From Siphlonurus alternatus (lineage: Eukaryota > Arthropoda > Insecta > Ephemeroptera > Siphlonuridae): a stretch of DNA of 64,000 nucleotides. Both the position numbers and the translations under genes were made by a program. The notes under the pieces were generated by a model. The model did not search any database, had not been told where the DNA came from, and was given only the letters and a program-made list of their open reading frames with translations. The stretch covers positions 8,422,733 to 8,486,732 of the forward strand of contig OX463778.1 of NCBI GenBank assembly GCA_949825025.1. The letters are read 5' to 3'. Shown one piece after another: positions 44,901-59,900 of this stretch (positions are counted from its first letter, which is position 1; every line of letters begins with the position of its first letter).

Positions 44901-47900
44901 TGCCTTTGTATGATAAGAATTTTAGAAACCGAAATGAAAGCGTGGCCGCCTAAAGGATGAGTTGACGACGTATTTTTTCAACTATAGAGTAGAGCACATC
45001 ATGCTTCAACCACGTTTCTTTGAAAACAGTCAAGAGTTTTTTTTCCAGGAAACACAATCGATAACCTCTCTCTTGTTATCCCTTGTCACTGCAATTTGAC
45101 CCGGCAGGTTAATTGTACTTAATTGACGCCAGATGAACTTTTTGCTGTGACCTGCTAGCACAAAGAACTGCTGCACTTTACTGTGGAAAATTAACAAAGA
45201 AGGCACTTCTGCACTGATTTCATCAGACGTTTTGTGACGTCAATGCTAAAGAGAAAATTTCATCCTACGTTCATTCAATTTTGAACTAATATTACAACGA
45301 GAATTTATTGCATCTTTCTAGGAAGCTTTTTTTACCTCAAGGTTTTTATTTTTAAAAGCAATGATGAGATTGCCATTTCTAGAAAAAAATTCAAGATTGC
45401 TTGTTCTATTTATAGTCTTATATGCCATTATAAAATCGGAATTAAATTTGCTTTTGATAAAAATATTGGAATTGAGAGGTTGTTCGTTATTTATAAAATG
45501 CACACATTTTTTTTTTGTGTATTAAAAATATAAATTATTAAACTAAATTTAGAAGATATGAGTGTTTCTGATAGCTATTTTTAGATTACGCTTTCAAATC
45601 GCCAGTTAGACTGAAGTTTTCCTCAAATCCCTAATATTATTCAGACAGTAAATTTAAGATGATTTTAAGCTTTTTCACTTTCCAAAAAGGTATTAAAGCT
45701 GTGGATATAAACGTTGTGAGATTCAGTGACTACTCGCCCAAAAAAAAACTAGAAGTCTGGATCCTCTTTTGGAGTTCAAAGAAGACGAGTTGAAATAAAT
45801 TTCATCTTTTATTCACTTTAAACGTCACTCCTCCTCGAATTTCTTTCTATTTTTACCATTGTCGAGGAAAAAAAGGGACAGAGACAAGAATACGTGTTCC
45901 TTTCTCTTGATGGCGCAAAAAAATGTTAGAAAAATTGTTCACATTTTACCCTCACTTTGAGCGAGGAAGAAATAAGATGTGTTTTTGAGATTAGAGACGT
46001 AATAAGATTAGGCTTAGACACGTATAAGGGATGTGTTAAAGACGTAATTTTTCACCTAGGGTCACATTTCCGGCTACTTCCGGAAGTAGTATCAAATTAT
46101 ACCCTAGTTAAAAAATTACGTCTTCAACTCATCCTTTAAACGTCTTTAATCTTTTTACCTCTAAAATACATCTTATTTCCTTTTCGCTAAATGTGTGGAT
46201 GAAATGAAGACAATATTTAAAATAAAAATTATGCTCAAGAAGAGGAAAAAATACGTAATCTAGTCTTTTTCTTTTAAAATGATGCAAAATAGAAGGGAAT
46301 TAAGACAAGGAGAGAGCTAAATAGTGAATAAAAGATTAAATTTATTTAAACTCGGGTAATTTTTTAGTGTAACTCACCCTCCTGCGGCAGCTACTGCGGC
46401 GCAGTCTGGCGGCGTTTGCTTGCTCCTTGTGCTCCTTGCCCTTGACTTCTTCCTCGGTGGGTTCATCTTGCTGGTCGGGGGGCTGCTCCTTCAGGGGGCT
46501 GGTGGCGGGGCTCGTGAGCTCGTGCTCGTCCAGCGCGTGCCGCAGCTCGGCCAGGGAGTCTCGTAGCACGCCCAGACGGGCAGCCAGCTCCAGGCCTTCC
46601 TCCTCACCGCTCGCGTCACGCAGGAACTTGTCTGCACGCTCGCACAGCAGTCTGCAAAGAGCGGGAATGATGGTGATACCATCGCTAGGGTGAGGGCAAC
46701 TAGTTTTTAGTAACAAAAGGAGCATTTCTTGTAATATACACGAACATATGCTAGCAATGCAAAAATATCTCAATTTGATCAATAATAAATTGAAGCGATT
46801 CACGAAGGAAGATATTCAAGTTTATCACTAACCACTCTACTGTATATAGCAAAAATCAATAAGTAACCGCGGAAAACTACATATCTTTTTGGATAACTCT
46901 TTGGGAATTGAACTTAAATAATTTATCCCGAACGCTATAAGGTATAATAAGCCCATATAAAAGTTTTATTATGATGATAGGGCACTGTAAAAGCAGTTTA
47001 AAATATGTTATTTTTGTGCTAAATATATAGTATAACACAGTCATTACATAGTTAAGTTTGAGTCTAATGTAGAGCAAAGTAATGTTCACTAAGCTGACGT
47101 ACACTCGTCGTCTTGGAAAATTTCCTATTTGCAGCATTGTTTGTTAATTACCATTTCTTGTGTTGTGCATGGTGATTAACAAGGCTGCAAAGGAAAATTT
47201 TTCGAGGCAACTGTATACAAAACACGTCGCAATGTCTTGATATATTTCCTAATATAAAGCAACATTATTTTCTAGAAAATTTCGCTTGTCGTGGCAGTTT
47301 AAGATTTAACCATGCAAATATATGATTTCACTGCAAGTGCACAATTCATTAATTTAATTAGAATATTTAGATAATGTTCATGATAATAAAATATTAAGAT
47401 ACCTCCCGGCCGCCATTTTTTAAAAGGCGGCGTTAGCACAGGCCGTAAAGAGTAGGCGTAACTCGGATATCTTTATAAAGAACACTCACAATATTTTCAG
47501 ATCTCCCCTAATTTTTTTGGGTCAAAAGTTAGAATTACTGTACTAAATTCACACGTCCCGTTGCGACAACTTGGACAGGTATCTTAAGAACTATATACTG
47601 GGAGGACGGCCTAACTTTCAAACCGGCTACTTTTGCTGCAAACGCGCCGCCATTTTCTCAACCCTGTGACGTCACGACCTTGACTTTTCTAGCGCATTTG
47701 ATTGGCCTAGAGTCGGCTACAAAGATTCCGCTTTATTAGCCATCTGTCAAATCTGTGAAGCTGTTAAATCTTTGACGTCCTCAAACAAACCGCCCGAGCA
47801 CGTGGCTTATTTAGCCGACTTCCCCGAAGAGGTTGGCGAGAATTGTCGAGTATCGAGGTTCTTCAATAAGTCATCCTAGGCCGTCCTCCCAGTATACAGT

Positions 47901-50900
47901 CTTTGCAGGTATCTCACCTTGCCGCGGCGAGGCAGTCCTCCTCCAGCTCCTCCTCAAGACTGACCCCCGGCATGTCGACGTACGGAATCTCGCCCGGCTC
48001 CTCGTCATCGTCATCATCATCGTCTTCCTCGTCCTCCTCGTGCTTGGTCGGACCCTCGCTGCTCGCCTCCTGACTGCGCGCGTCCTCGCTACCGCCCTGT
48101 TCGCTACCCTCGCCCGCCGCGCACGACGCTTTGCGGCCAGGGTCGGTCGGCTGCAGAAGTACCTCGCGTTCCAGACATAGCACGCTCCATCTGAGAATTA
48201 TACAGGGGTTAGTGGTAGCTATTTTGGAGGGTATGTTGGGAGAATACAGGGCTGGTTTGAAGGATGGTGGGGTATAACATAAGAATAAGAGACAGTAAAT
48301 AAATAAAAATAAACGAAAAATACACGAAATGTACAATGACACGAAAAGTGCATGGCTCGGTGTATTTTAAATAATAATTGGAACAAATCCCCCCTACCCT
48401 CTTTTCCCAAATCGAGCCGTTTTCAAGTCAAAACCTTGCCTGCTTCTTAGCAAGTTAAATCTTAACTGCTAATGTGTGAGGATAATGATAATGCAATTCT
48501 CTGCTTTTGGAGAACATAACCACACATTTTGAGTTAAAATACAACCATTGTTTAGATTGGTGCGTACAACCATACATGATTATAAAGGCTAATTGCAGTT
48601 TTCGGTGCTATATTGCGAGACCTACGAGATATGGGAGATCTCGTCGGCCTCGTATATTGCATTAGAGATCATAAGAAAATTTCAAGCTTTATGGTCCAAA
48701 CTTCGACCATAAGACACATAACCCTTATTTAAAACATAAATTCATAAAAAAACTGAATGCTGATATGTTTTACTTTGTAAAAAGTATTATATATAAATAA
48801 ATCATAAGGCTGGTCACATATAATATATGGCACACAGCCTCGTATTTATATGATCGTAAGATTCTAATTTAGAACCAGTTCTAAATTTCTTATCATACGA
48901 AGAAACACGATACGAAACTGTGTGCGCGGTTACACCTGATTTTATAGCTTCTTATTATACTTCTTAAATCATATATGCTGCGAAATCATGCATGCGATCT
49001 AGTGTGCATGACTCAAGCCTTAGAGACATTCGTTCTTATAAACAGAGTGTTTATTTACACAATAATTGTTTACATTTCTCTGAGAATTCTATGCACGCGC
49101 CATCAGCTGTATAAATACAAACTTCAGTTTACTCATTTTAAAATCTCTTCATAAAGACGCATGAATCTGAATTTGTCTAAAACCTCTGCATGAAAGCACG
49201 AATGTGAATTTGTAAGGCTAGCCATGAAGATATATATATTTTTGCTAGTTTAACATCACAGGGAGCACCGTAAAGCATTAGCTGGCATGTAATCTTCATT
49301 ACGATTGGCTGACTTTCCTCAGAGAGATTAATTTAAACACGCTCTTCCAACCGACTGCAGCGACGAAGTTTGTGGAGAAGCGGCTTTGAATTTCAATTAG
49401 AAACACTGCATACTAACTCTGAATACGTTCCATTTTCAAAGTAAAATTCAAAGAGTTATACTTTTTAATATGTACATCATGTAATATTATTTAACGATGA
49501 ATCTCAGTTACTTCCGAGTCAAAGAATAATTTTCTACCACGGAATTGAATGAAATAAATTTTAAAAAATTAGAATGTTCTAAAACTTAATCGTTTATGGT
49601 TTAAGTAAATTCAAACCGGCAGTTTTCTCATAACAGCTCCATTTCCGGTTTACGTCCATAAGGCCAATGTTAAACTTCTACCTCAATTTTCACAAAACTG
49701 ATAAGACAGATTCGCTTCAAAAATTTTTATGCCACCTATTGATGGCGAGTTCAAAGTTTCCTGCAAGTCTTGTTGCATTCAGGCGCTACGATTGCGAGAT
49801 TTCAACCAACTGAGATTCACCCTTAAAGTGAAATTTAGTCATTAAAAATATATATTCAAGTTTTACTGCAACTTTAAAATTCCACAGAGTGCATTTAACT
49901 CAGAATGTAAGTATAATTAAATTTTACACGTGGCTTGCAGGCGTTGCTGAAAGTTATTTTGCTAGCAGCTATTGGTGAGGACGGTAGAGCAAGATTTGGT
50001 CCCTTGAAGTAGGTGGAAAAACCAGGATATAAGAGTTTCCATGATGCATCCGAAAACACAATATTTTGAGTATTTTGTCTGTTATGCACGCCATGCCTTG
50101 TAGCTGACAATCACTTTTATGTACAAAATTGCTGAAAAATATATAATATATCGGTTATATTATTATTATTGTAATCGAGGTCTTTCATACACTCAAAAAA
50201 TATTTAAAGCAAATATCCTAAAAAGCAACACATTTACTGTGTTGTTTTTGTACCTCAAAGGAAAAATCCTTAAATCTTACACACACGGGAGTTTAGAGTT
50301 CAACACATCAAGATGTTTAAATTTTTACACATTTAGTGTGTTGGATTCTAAATTTTTGAGCGTAAGATCCAACACCCCTTGAGCGTAAAGTTCTACACAG
50401 AACTGCTTAAAATGTTACACACTTGGTGTAAGATTCTACGCCCCAAGAGTGTAGGCTGCTAAGCTTTTTGTGTGTAGCTTTCTACGCACCTAGTGTTTAG
50501 TTTTCTAAGCTTTTGTGCGTAGCTTTCTACGCACCTGCAGTGTAGGATTTTATGATTTTATATATATTATAATAGTATTATACTATAGCCATGTCTCTTA
50601 ACTTTTCGAAGACTTATAAGTGTATACGATAGCATATTGAATATTATAAATTAAAATACATCTCCTAATTTTTGGCTGCCTAATTATTATTCAAATTATT
50701 ATTTATTCCTCTTATATTTATGATTTTCTTCCGTATTTTTTAAAACAGCTTCTATCCTCTTAAGTATCCTAAAATTAAAAAATAGTTATAATAAATTATA
50801 CTATGATAATTGTGTATTTGCCTAAAAAAAGGTGGTTTCATGGATAAAATATAATTAAAATTTACATTTTTTTTTATTAATGCATTTTTTTTTATTACTT

Positions 50901-53900
50901 AAGAACACAGATATCACATGAGTAAAAAAAATGATGATGCAAGTAACAAAAAAGTAGATTATATTAAACAAAAACTTTTTATGCAGTTCTATAGTTTAAT
51001 AGAAAGACAAATTTCGTACGTACTTTAATAACCATTTGTAGGTGTACATATATATTAATATATTTTAGACAATATTTCTTGAAACACTCATTAATACAAC
51101 GACACATAAATTGATGCTGAAAGCATTCTTGCACATATTACACTCAAATACTCGAGGTTTTATTGGGTTTTCAGTGCACACAATGTTATGCCATGGCGAC
51201 TCCCCGGCTTCTTGCCCGCCTAAACGAACGTTTAATCAAATCTACAGTTTCAATACACTGCTACACACTCGCACACTTCACACACTATTGTCGCATTATC
51301 TAAAACTCGATTACAACATGCACATACTTTCACAAGTAATATATTACATAATTTAAACTATCACGAAACGAAAACCTCATCAAATCCAGATATTGATGAA
51401 CTAACACACAAGCGAGCAAACACACAGCAAAGAACTTCAGATCTAACGGTCGCAAATTCCTGTCTCTGATGACGCTGCGCGCATCCTTTGCGCAGATGTG
51501 TAACTGTGTAACTGTGTAGGACTTTAAACTGAAACAAAGTGTGTAAGGTTTTAAGCACTACTGTGTTGATTCTTATACGTTTTATTCTAAAAACCAGCTT
51601 AACACATTTCGTGTGTTGCTGCTTAAGTTGCATGTGTAGGATTTTAAAAGAAGGTGTGTAAGATTTTAAGCACCAATGTGTTGATTCTAATACGTTTTAT
51701 TCTTAAGTCCATCTTAACACATTTCGTGTGTTGTTGTTTAAGATGCATGTGTAGGAAGTTACCTAGCTTGGTGTGTAAAACAACTTTTTAAACAGTTTTG
51801 TTGCTTAACTTTTACTCACCAAAGGTGTTGAGTTTTAAGAACATAGTTTTACCTCTCTCGTTACACTCTTGTATACTGACTTTTTACACACTTTCATCTT
51901 AAAATCTTACACACCTTGGGCGTACCCATACATCTTACACACTTAATGTGTAGACTACTACTCATTGAAATCTTAACTTTTAATACCTTTGTGTTAGTTC
52001 TTACACATTTTGAAAACGCAACACACAATGCGTAAATTCTAACACTTTTTGCTTAAGATATAACACTTTTTACGTGGGATTTTTAAGCAAAAAGTGTACA
52101 ACCCGTCTTTACACATGTAGGTGTGTTGGGACTTTTCTGCGTGTATAGAGGCTTCAGGTGTTCCTTGGTGGGAAATTGTTCTCCAGAATTAAATTAGCCC
52201 GAGTTGAAATAAATTTCATTTATTCTTCGCTATTAAGCTCTCCTCTCGTCTTTTGTCCTCTTATTTTGCACCATTTTAAAGGAGAAAAGAGGGGAAAAAG
52301 ACGAGATTACGTCTTTTTTCCTCTTCTTGAGCTTAAATTGTTAGAAATATTGTCTTCATTTCATCCTCACTTTGAATGAAGAGGAAATAAGATGTGTTTT
52401 AGAGGTAAATAAAATATTAAGTTTAGAAGTGTAAAAGATGAGTTTAAGACATAATTTTTCAGTTAGGAAACACTTAAAAATTTTTTAAACTATCAATTAA
52501 ATAATTTGAAAACATCTCACACCACGTTATTTTTTCAAAAGGTCTTCTTATTATGAATATAAAAACTTATATTTTCCTCTAAAATTTACTCGAATGCCAA
52601 AACGGCAATATCGAGATTTTTTTTAAACACAAGTCGGTGACAACCCCACAACAACATCTGAATTGTGAATTCTCACCTGTCCAGCATCTTGGTGGTGGCC
52701 TGCTCGTATCTCTCAAGCAGCTGCGGTAGGTTGGCGTCGTGGTCACACGCGGCTCCCCAGCCCAGCACGCGTGCCAGGTCGTTCCCCGTGCCCAGGGGAA
52801 GCACGCCCACGCGACAGTGGCTCTGTGACACATAACACGTGTTATATATAGATCCTTGAATGTTAAAATTTTTGTAACATTTTGAACACCTTACTTACTA
52901 CATTTTTTTTGCTTACGACAGTGGAAATTTAAATATGTTTAATTAAATTTAAAATCGTAATAAAAATCGTAATAATGCAGTGAAGTTTAGGTTTCATTTA
53001 AAATTATAGGATATAATGAATGCGATTCATGAAGCAGTTAGCCAGGTTTCTAACACGTTTAACTTAACCATGCTTAACTAAGGTGGTTTAACACGTAAAA
53101 TATGCAATGCAGTTATAGTTAAACGTGGTTACGCTAAACATGGTTAGAAACCTGGCTAACTGCTCCGTGAATCGCACCCAATGTGTACACAGCTAAAAAG
53201 GACTGAAAGCGATATAGTATCAATCTCCGTCTCGGAAATGTTCTCTTTACGGCCTTGTTGATTATCATGCCACGTAATAATAACACAGTGCATCATGGTG
53301 ATTAACGAGGCTGCAAGTGGAAATTTTCAAAGGCGACAATACAATACAACTTGAGACAGAAATCTACTCCTGCTTGATTGCGTTGCCACAGTCAATAAAG
53401 CCTGTTTTTTTATTGTTATTATTATTTCATTAATATCTGAAGCGAACTCTTTCAAAATTGAAAATCTTTTATATTTCTAAGCCGAGTCCAGGCAGAGGTA
53501 ACGTTCATGCTTTCAAGAGGTGTACATCTCTGGACAATACGAAATATATTCTTGCTCGAACTGTAGCTCTCAGAGATACAGGTTTTTATTTTTAGAAGTG
53601 GTAAGAGGAGTATCCATTCTAAAAAAAGTTAAATTTCACAACGCCTCTATAATCTCTATATAGACAGCAAAGCGTCTTCTACTTGCAATGGTTGTAACAA
53701 ACCATTGTTTTATAATGTCTGTCACATGAAGCCTTTTTCATTGTTAAACATATAGGACGACGTAGTGCCTAATTTTGCCACTAGAGCAGATAACGTAATG
53801 GCATTGTTGGCGCGCGCTAGTAGACACAACAACTTTTATAATTAACGATTATTTCCCATAAGTTAACATGTAAATCAACAACTTTCCCATGCATGTTTTT

Positions 53901-56900
53901 CCTTTCACGCGACAGACATTACACACAACAATACTTTGTTTACTAACAACGAGTAGAAGACTTTGATAGACAGCGTGGCACTGTCTTCAAACAGGGGTAA
54001 CGTTCGTGGTGACGAGGTACTCACGTGCAGTCCCATGCGGTCGATCTCAGTGAGCACCCAGCCCACCGAGCCGTCGCCTCCACACACGAGCACGCGGAAC
54101 GGCTTGAGGTGACGGAACAAGCGCAGTCTGAAACACAAGATTACACTTGTTAGCGTGCAACGTCAAGTATAAGTACTTAGATGGTCCATGAAGATAAAAG
54201 TTCTGTCCGTAAATGCATTCATGAATCAATAATTGAACCATGTACAATGTACAAGTAACGTAAGGAAAATCTTATGATTAAATGTCATCTCATTGTGTAT
54301 TTACAAACAGACTTATAAGGTGTAATATTCCATTAACTAACGTTTTAATTAATTAATTCGAAGGAGCTTTCTTCCGTCTTTTATAAATCCAAATACAATA
54401 ATTCAAAAGAAAGACCGGGGTCTTTAATATTTTCTTTTGAACGCTTTTGTGTCGTAATTTTGATTTATATAGTGCACTAATGACGGAAAAAGCACATTGG
54501 AATTAATGAATCATAAAATTAACTTATATATTTTTGTAACAAATAAATAATTTGATAAATCCAAATTTTAATTGAATCAGTTATGAAAATTTTCCTGATT
54601 TTTTTTTTAAGAAAAAAATGGGGTGGGGGGTGGCAAGTTATAAATTGGCATACGTATTATTGTGTGCAAACTATATTGATGAAACAACCGTGACAGAAAT
54701 GCTTGCATCTATTAACTCTCTAAACCTCAAGGGTATCATGTATTGTAATGAGTTCTATAATACATGCACTTAAGTTTCACATTGCACGGAAAAAACACTT
54801 GACAGTTTTCCTGTTAAATTTAGCTGTTTTACGCGTTTGTATTTGTACCCATAATAAAATTGGCTAAAATCATCAGAGTTGCTATTTTAGATTTTTACAA
54901 ATTCAGAACTGTTGAATTTTAGACATTAGATGTGTAGAATTTGGTGTAGCAGTGTATGAATGTTAAAAACGACAGAGTTTGCGATGTAAGATTTATAGGT
55001 TCTATCCTTTTAATTTTAACATTTCTACTCTTTTAATTTCTACAGTTTATTCCTTGATTCTACTGACGTATCTACTTCCTTATATTCTACAACTTTACTC
55101 TGTTAAATATATAATGTTCTAGAAGCTGGTATTAGATGATGCAATTGATCTATTTATTGCATACAGTTTTTCTTTATACAAGAAAACGTAAGTTCCATTT
55201 CGTACAAGTGGACTTAAAAGTTTTCTTGTAAAGAAAAACTGTTTGCATTAAATAGATCAATTGCATCAACATGTAATACACCATCTTCTATATTATCGAA
55301 CATTCCATCAAAAAAATATTACAAGTTTCATAAGCAATATATAGTAAGTTATTGACAATTTTATAATTAAATAATGATTAGGGAGCAAACTAAATAAGCT
55401 AATCCTAAATAAAGATTTAAAATGGTTATAAGGGTTAATTCATTTAAAAAAAAATAAAGATTTATTTATAGTAAATATTTAATTAAAAAAATTCAAACAA
55501 TATACAATATTAGATCACTTTATTTGTACATTAAAAACATTATAAATTTTGTGAATGAGGTGAAGATGGAAATTTGTCACACTTGAACTCTATTTTTACA
55601 CTATTATACTCAACAACTGACGTAAAGGAGCATCATCTTGAGGGTCAATTCTGGGTCTCCTTTCCATCTGGGTAGTTTGAATGGCCGTTCGGGGAAGTGG
55701 TGGTAGCACAAGGGCGGTTGTAATCTGGACTGCATTCGCTAGACGTTCAGTCTGATGCATAATCCCCACATGGACGTCAACTATAAAAATGCACAGTTCT
55801 AGCATTAGTATTATTGCAAATTTATGGCAAGTAATCCTTCAACTTACCAAAAATTATGCACGTGTAGCGTTATAGCCCTCATCGCTCCTCAACGGTTCGA
55901 ATATCGTCGGCCGTGTGAATTTGCCTCGAAAACACTCCGGCACGCAGTATTGCTGACCGCACATGTCTTAAAATATTAACACAATTATTAAAACAACGAA
56001 TGACATAACATTATAGGAAGTAAAATATTAATTAAACTTACCATTGATGATCCAGAATACATTTCACAGAGAGAGCACAACAAGAACTGAACTGACGCCT
56101 GCAGATTGAAACAGGAAATGACCAAAACGTGTCTGTCGCGCAGAAATAACGGTCATTTTATAACGTGGTAAAACATTTAATTTTTGCAGAGTAGATGTGT
56201 TAAAATTAATGTAACCGTTGAAACCTCAAAATGTTACAAAGTTTCTAACGTTGAATGTATGCTTACACATTGCCAAACTGTTACTTTGCTTTTTACATAT
56301 TCTAACATTTAATTTCCAACAATTTCGCACGGTTAAAAGTTACACCGTAAAACGTACTTCCCTTTTAACAGAGTAAAATGCAACTTTTACGCATTGAAAT
56401 GCTAAATCTTACAATGCAACTGCGTACATTGATATTTAACAGGGTAGAGACTGTTGATTTTGACAGTCCTCGCTTAACAGTGTTTGGAACTGTTGAATTT
56501 AACACAGAACTAGTTTATATTTAACAGGAATACTGTAGAATTTGTACTAACAGTTCAAAGACTGTCAACTGTTTTTTCAGTGTGCATACCCATTAGTGGT
56601 ACTATACAATTAAGTACTATACATAAAGAAGTGGTTGCATACCTCACAAGGCGTGGGGACTACAAACATACATGATAATGTAATTTATATGTATAATTTT
56701 TGAAGTGTCTTAGTCAAAAAGGGGTGCCACCCCGTTCCACCATTTAATATTATATTTACATATTATATTAATTATTACATTATTATATTGTATATTATGT
56801 ACGGTCGTCGCCTCTGAAAATTTCCATTTTATGACTTGTTAATCATCATGTTTTATGAGTACTTTATAATGGCGATTAACAAGTCTGCAAAAGGGGAATT

Positions 56901-59900
56901 TTTAGAGGCGACGAGCGTACACTCTGCATGAGCATTATAAATTTATATATTTTCTTGGCTTCTTTAAAAATATAATTTTTTTCTTCAGGGTATCAAAAGG
57001 TACTCACCCTAGGTTTGGCCCCCCACTGACAAGGTCGAACACCTGGGCAGGGTTCAGAAGCTGACGGAACCTTCTGAGGAACCTGAGACCCTGGTTGTCC
57101 CCTGACCTCGAATTGACGAACACGAGAAGCGGGGAGGATAGTCGAGGGCTCGGTCCTGCCTCCCAGGCCTCCTCGGAGCCGGCAGAATGCAGCGCGGTGG
57201 GGGGCACCACGCTCACCTTGGCGGGGCCCAGGGTGCACTGGACCGGGTGCAGAGGTCGGCACGCAGTGTGCACCGTGGCACTGCACCACAGACATCGCCA
57301 GTCCTGAAGCCTGTGGTAAAATGAGTTAGAAAAAAGCTGCGGGTTTGAACAGCGAAGATTTTATTTATCATCGCGGAAAATATAATATTAGAACAGGAAT
57401 ACAACTCTAATGCAATTTTCAGATCATTTAAGAACATATACGTAATTTTATAGCATTGCGTGAAACTAACTAAATACAATATTTTGACGTCAAGGAGGGG
57501 GAAATGATCTTTACTTTCAATATTTCTTAATAATATTTACCATTCTCGAATGATTCTAAAACAAATCAGATTAAAAAAACTGCACGAAATTTGTTTTACC
57601 GCATATTTGATAAGGACCTCGAGTTTTGTATTGTCAATTTTTTCAGCTTTTTTGTGAAACCTGTAACACCCTCAAAATCGTGCTGCAAAACACTGTGACG
57701 TCATAGTCATGTAAATATTTAACACGCAAACACGTTGTATGACTGTGACGTCACAGCACCTTTCTCCTCGATTTTGAGGGTGTTATAAGGCTAAAAAAGT
57801 TCTGAAAAAATTGACAATTGACTCGAGGTGCTCTATCAAAATATACATTAAAATTTTCTTGCAGTTTGTCCAAATTTAAAAAATTAAGGTCAATATAACA
57901 CTTACTGCTTTTCTGGAATTAAGGGTAAGGTTAAAAAAAATCACACACATGAAAATTATGAAACGTATCTTAAAATGTTCTCCTCTACATACTCTATCAG
58001 TAGCTAAAATACAAATTTAAAAAAATACAAGGAGAAATGAAATTTCCATGTTAAATTATTGAACTTTAAAAATTCAAAACTTAAAAACTAGCTCGAATTT
58101 GTACACCTGATATTTTAGCAACTGATAAAGGATGTAGAGGAGAACATTTTAACAAAGAATTTAAATGGTACCATTTTAATTTTTTGATTTTAAGATACGT
58201 TTCATAATTTTCATGTGTGGGAATTTTTTTAACATTGGGCGTGTTACCTTACCCTTTAAGGGTTGAAGGTTTTAAGGAGAGTCTCACCTGAGCACGGAGC
58301 CGCAGGTCTTGTCACACACCTGGCATTTGGCAGACACGGGCAGGTTGCCCTCCATCCACTGATGCGGCATGGTGATGTTCTGAAGACACAAATCAAGTTA
58401 GTCCCTCGCCAAGTCAGCTGATTATCACGTGACTTAAGTGTAATGTGTTGTCAACCGCTGTGACAGTGTGACAGTTTCGTCCCGGAATTAACTTTCACTT
58501 AGGTGTACAGTAAAAGTTTCGATGTTAATGACATTAAAATGATGTACAGTTATGTCAATAAAACTGGAACATGCTGGAGTGTTGAAATAAGCACTCGTTT
58601 GTCTTATTTTGACAACACTGTCGAAATTCAGGCAAGTTTCATGCAGAGTGCCCCCATTATAATTGACCGAGTTGAAATAAATTTCATATTTTATTCGCTA
58701 TTAAGCTCTCTTCTCCTCTTTTTTACTCCTATCTTGCACCATTTTTGAGGAAATTAAGATGGAAAAATACGAGATTACGTATTTTTTTCCCTCTTACTGA
58801 CGTGAGAATAAAATTATGTTAGAAATATTAATGGGTGCGATTCACGAAGCAGTTACCATGTTTCTAACCGCGTTTAACTATATAAGTAGTTTAATACGTA
58901 AAACAGGTATAGTTAAACGTGGTTAAAGCTAAACGTGGTTAGAAACATGGTAACTGCTTTGTGAATCGCACCCAATTATCTTCATTTCATCCTCACTTTG
59001 AGCGAGGAAGAAATAAAATGTGTTTCAGAAGTAAAAAATATTAAGTTTAGACATGTAAAGTTTGAGTTGAAGACAAAAGAGGGTGTCTGCATGTTTTGAA
59101 AATGATCAATAAATTATAATTGAGATGACTTGATCAGAGTCACCACTTCCTCCAATTATACACGATCACAACAATCAGGCAGCGTTGTCGGTCAGCAATT
59201 TAATACAATTCATGGTGATGTCATTTCAATACTTCATGCATACGACATGATCCAGTTTTATTGATCAATACTGTACAATATAGAGGAAAATCATTCAGTT
59301 TAGAGTTACTTGTCCCCAACAACTGCATTATAGTAATCACTATATCAATATATTCAGTGTACAAACAATTAAGGGAGCGAAAAACTTTTAGTACGCAGTA
59401 ATCAACGTGGCTTTCATAAAACACTAATGAACATGGTCTGTATAGTGCTCTTCCTTGTCAACTAATTATATTATAATGAATGACACGTGCCAAATTATAT
59501 TAATTAATAAAATATATATTGATACATCGTTGATAGAAAAAAATATAATATTAAATTTACAGCCAAATTAAATATTATGCCACATAACTTTAATTATGTA
59601 ATATTATAGTATTATAAAACAGTTCCATCTACTTGTTTTTTAATGCAAATGTCTCTCCATATACCGAGGAAATCTGATAAAGGGTTGATATATTATTTTG
59701 AATAAATTGTAAAAAAAAACATCGTATTGAAAACAAATAAACTTTTAACAAACGAGTCGGGAAAATATTAAAATAATCTTGAAATGGACAAGTTGGATCC
59801 GTATAAACATTGGTTTCACTTTGTATATATTTATTATTATTTTTTTCTTAGCTCAGGAGTTGCAATCTTTTTTGGAAACAGGCTTGTTACGCCTTTTTTT

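Noticed and set aside
54025..54127. GGDGS in place of GGDGT as a damaged kinase motif
   Set aside because: From family knowledge, Ser is the normal residue in the delta/eta class; GTGNDLAR is intact.
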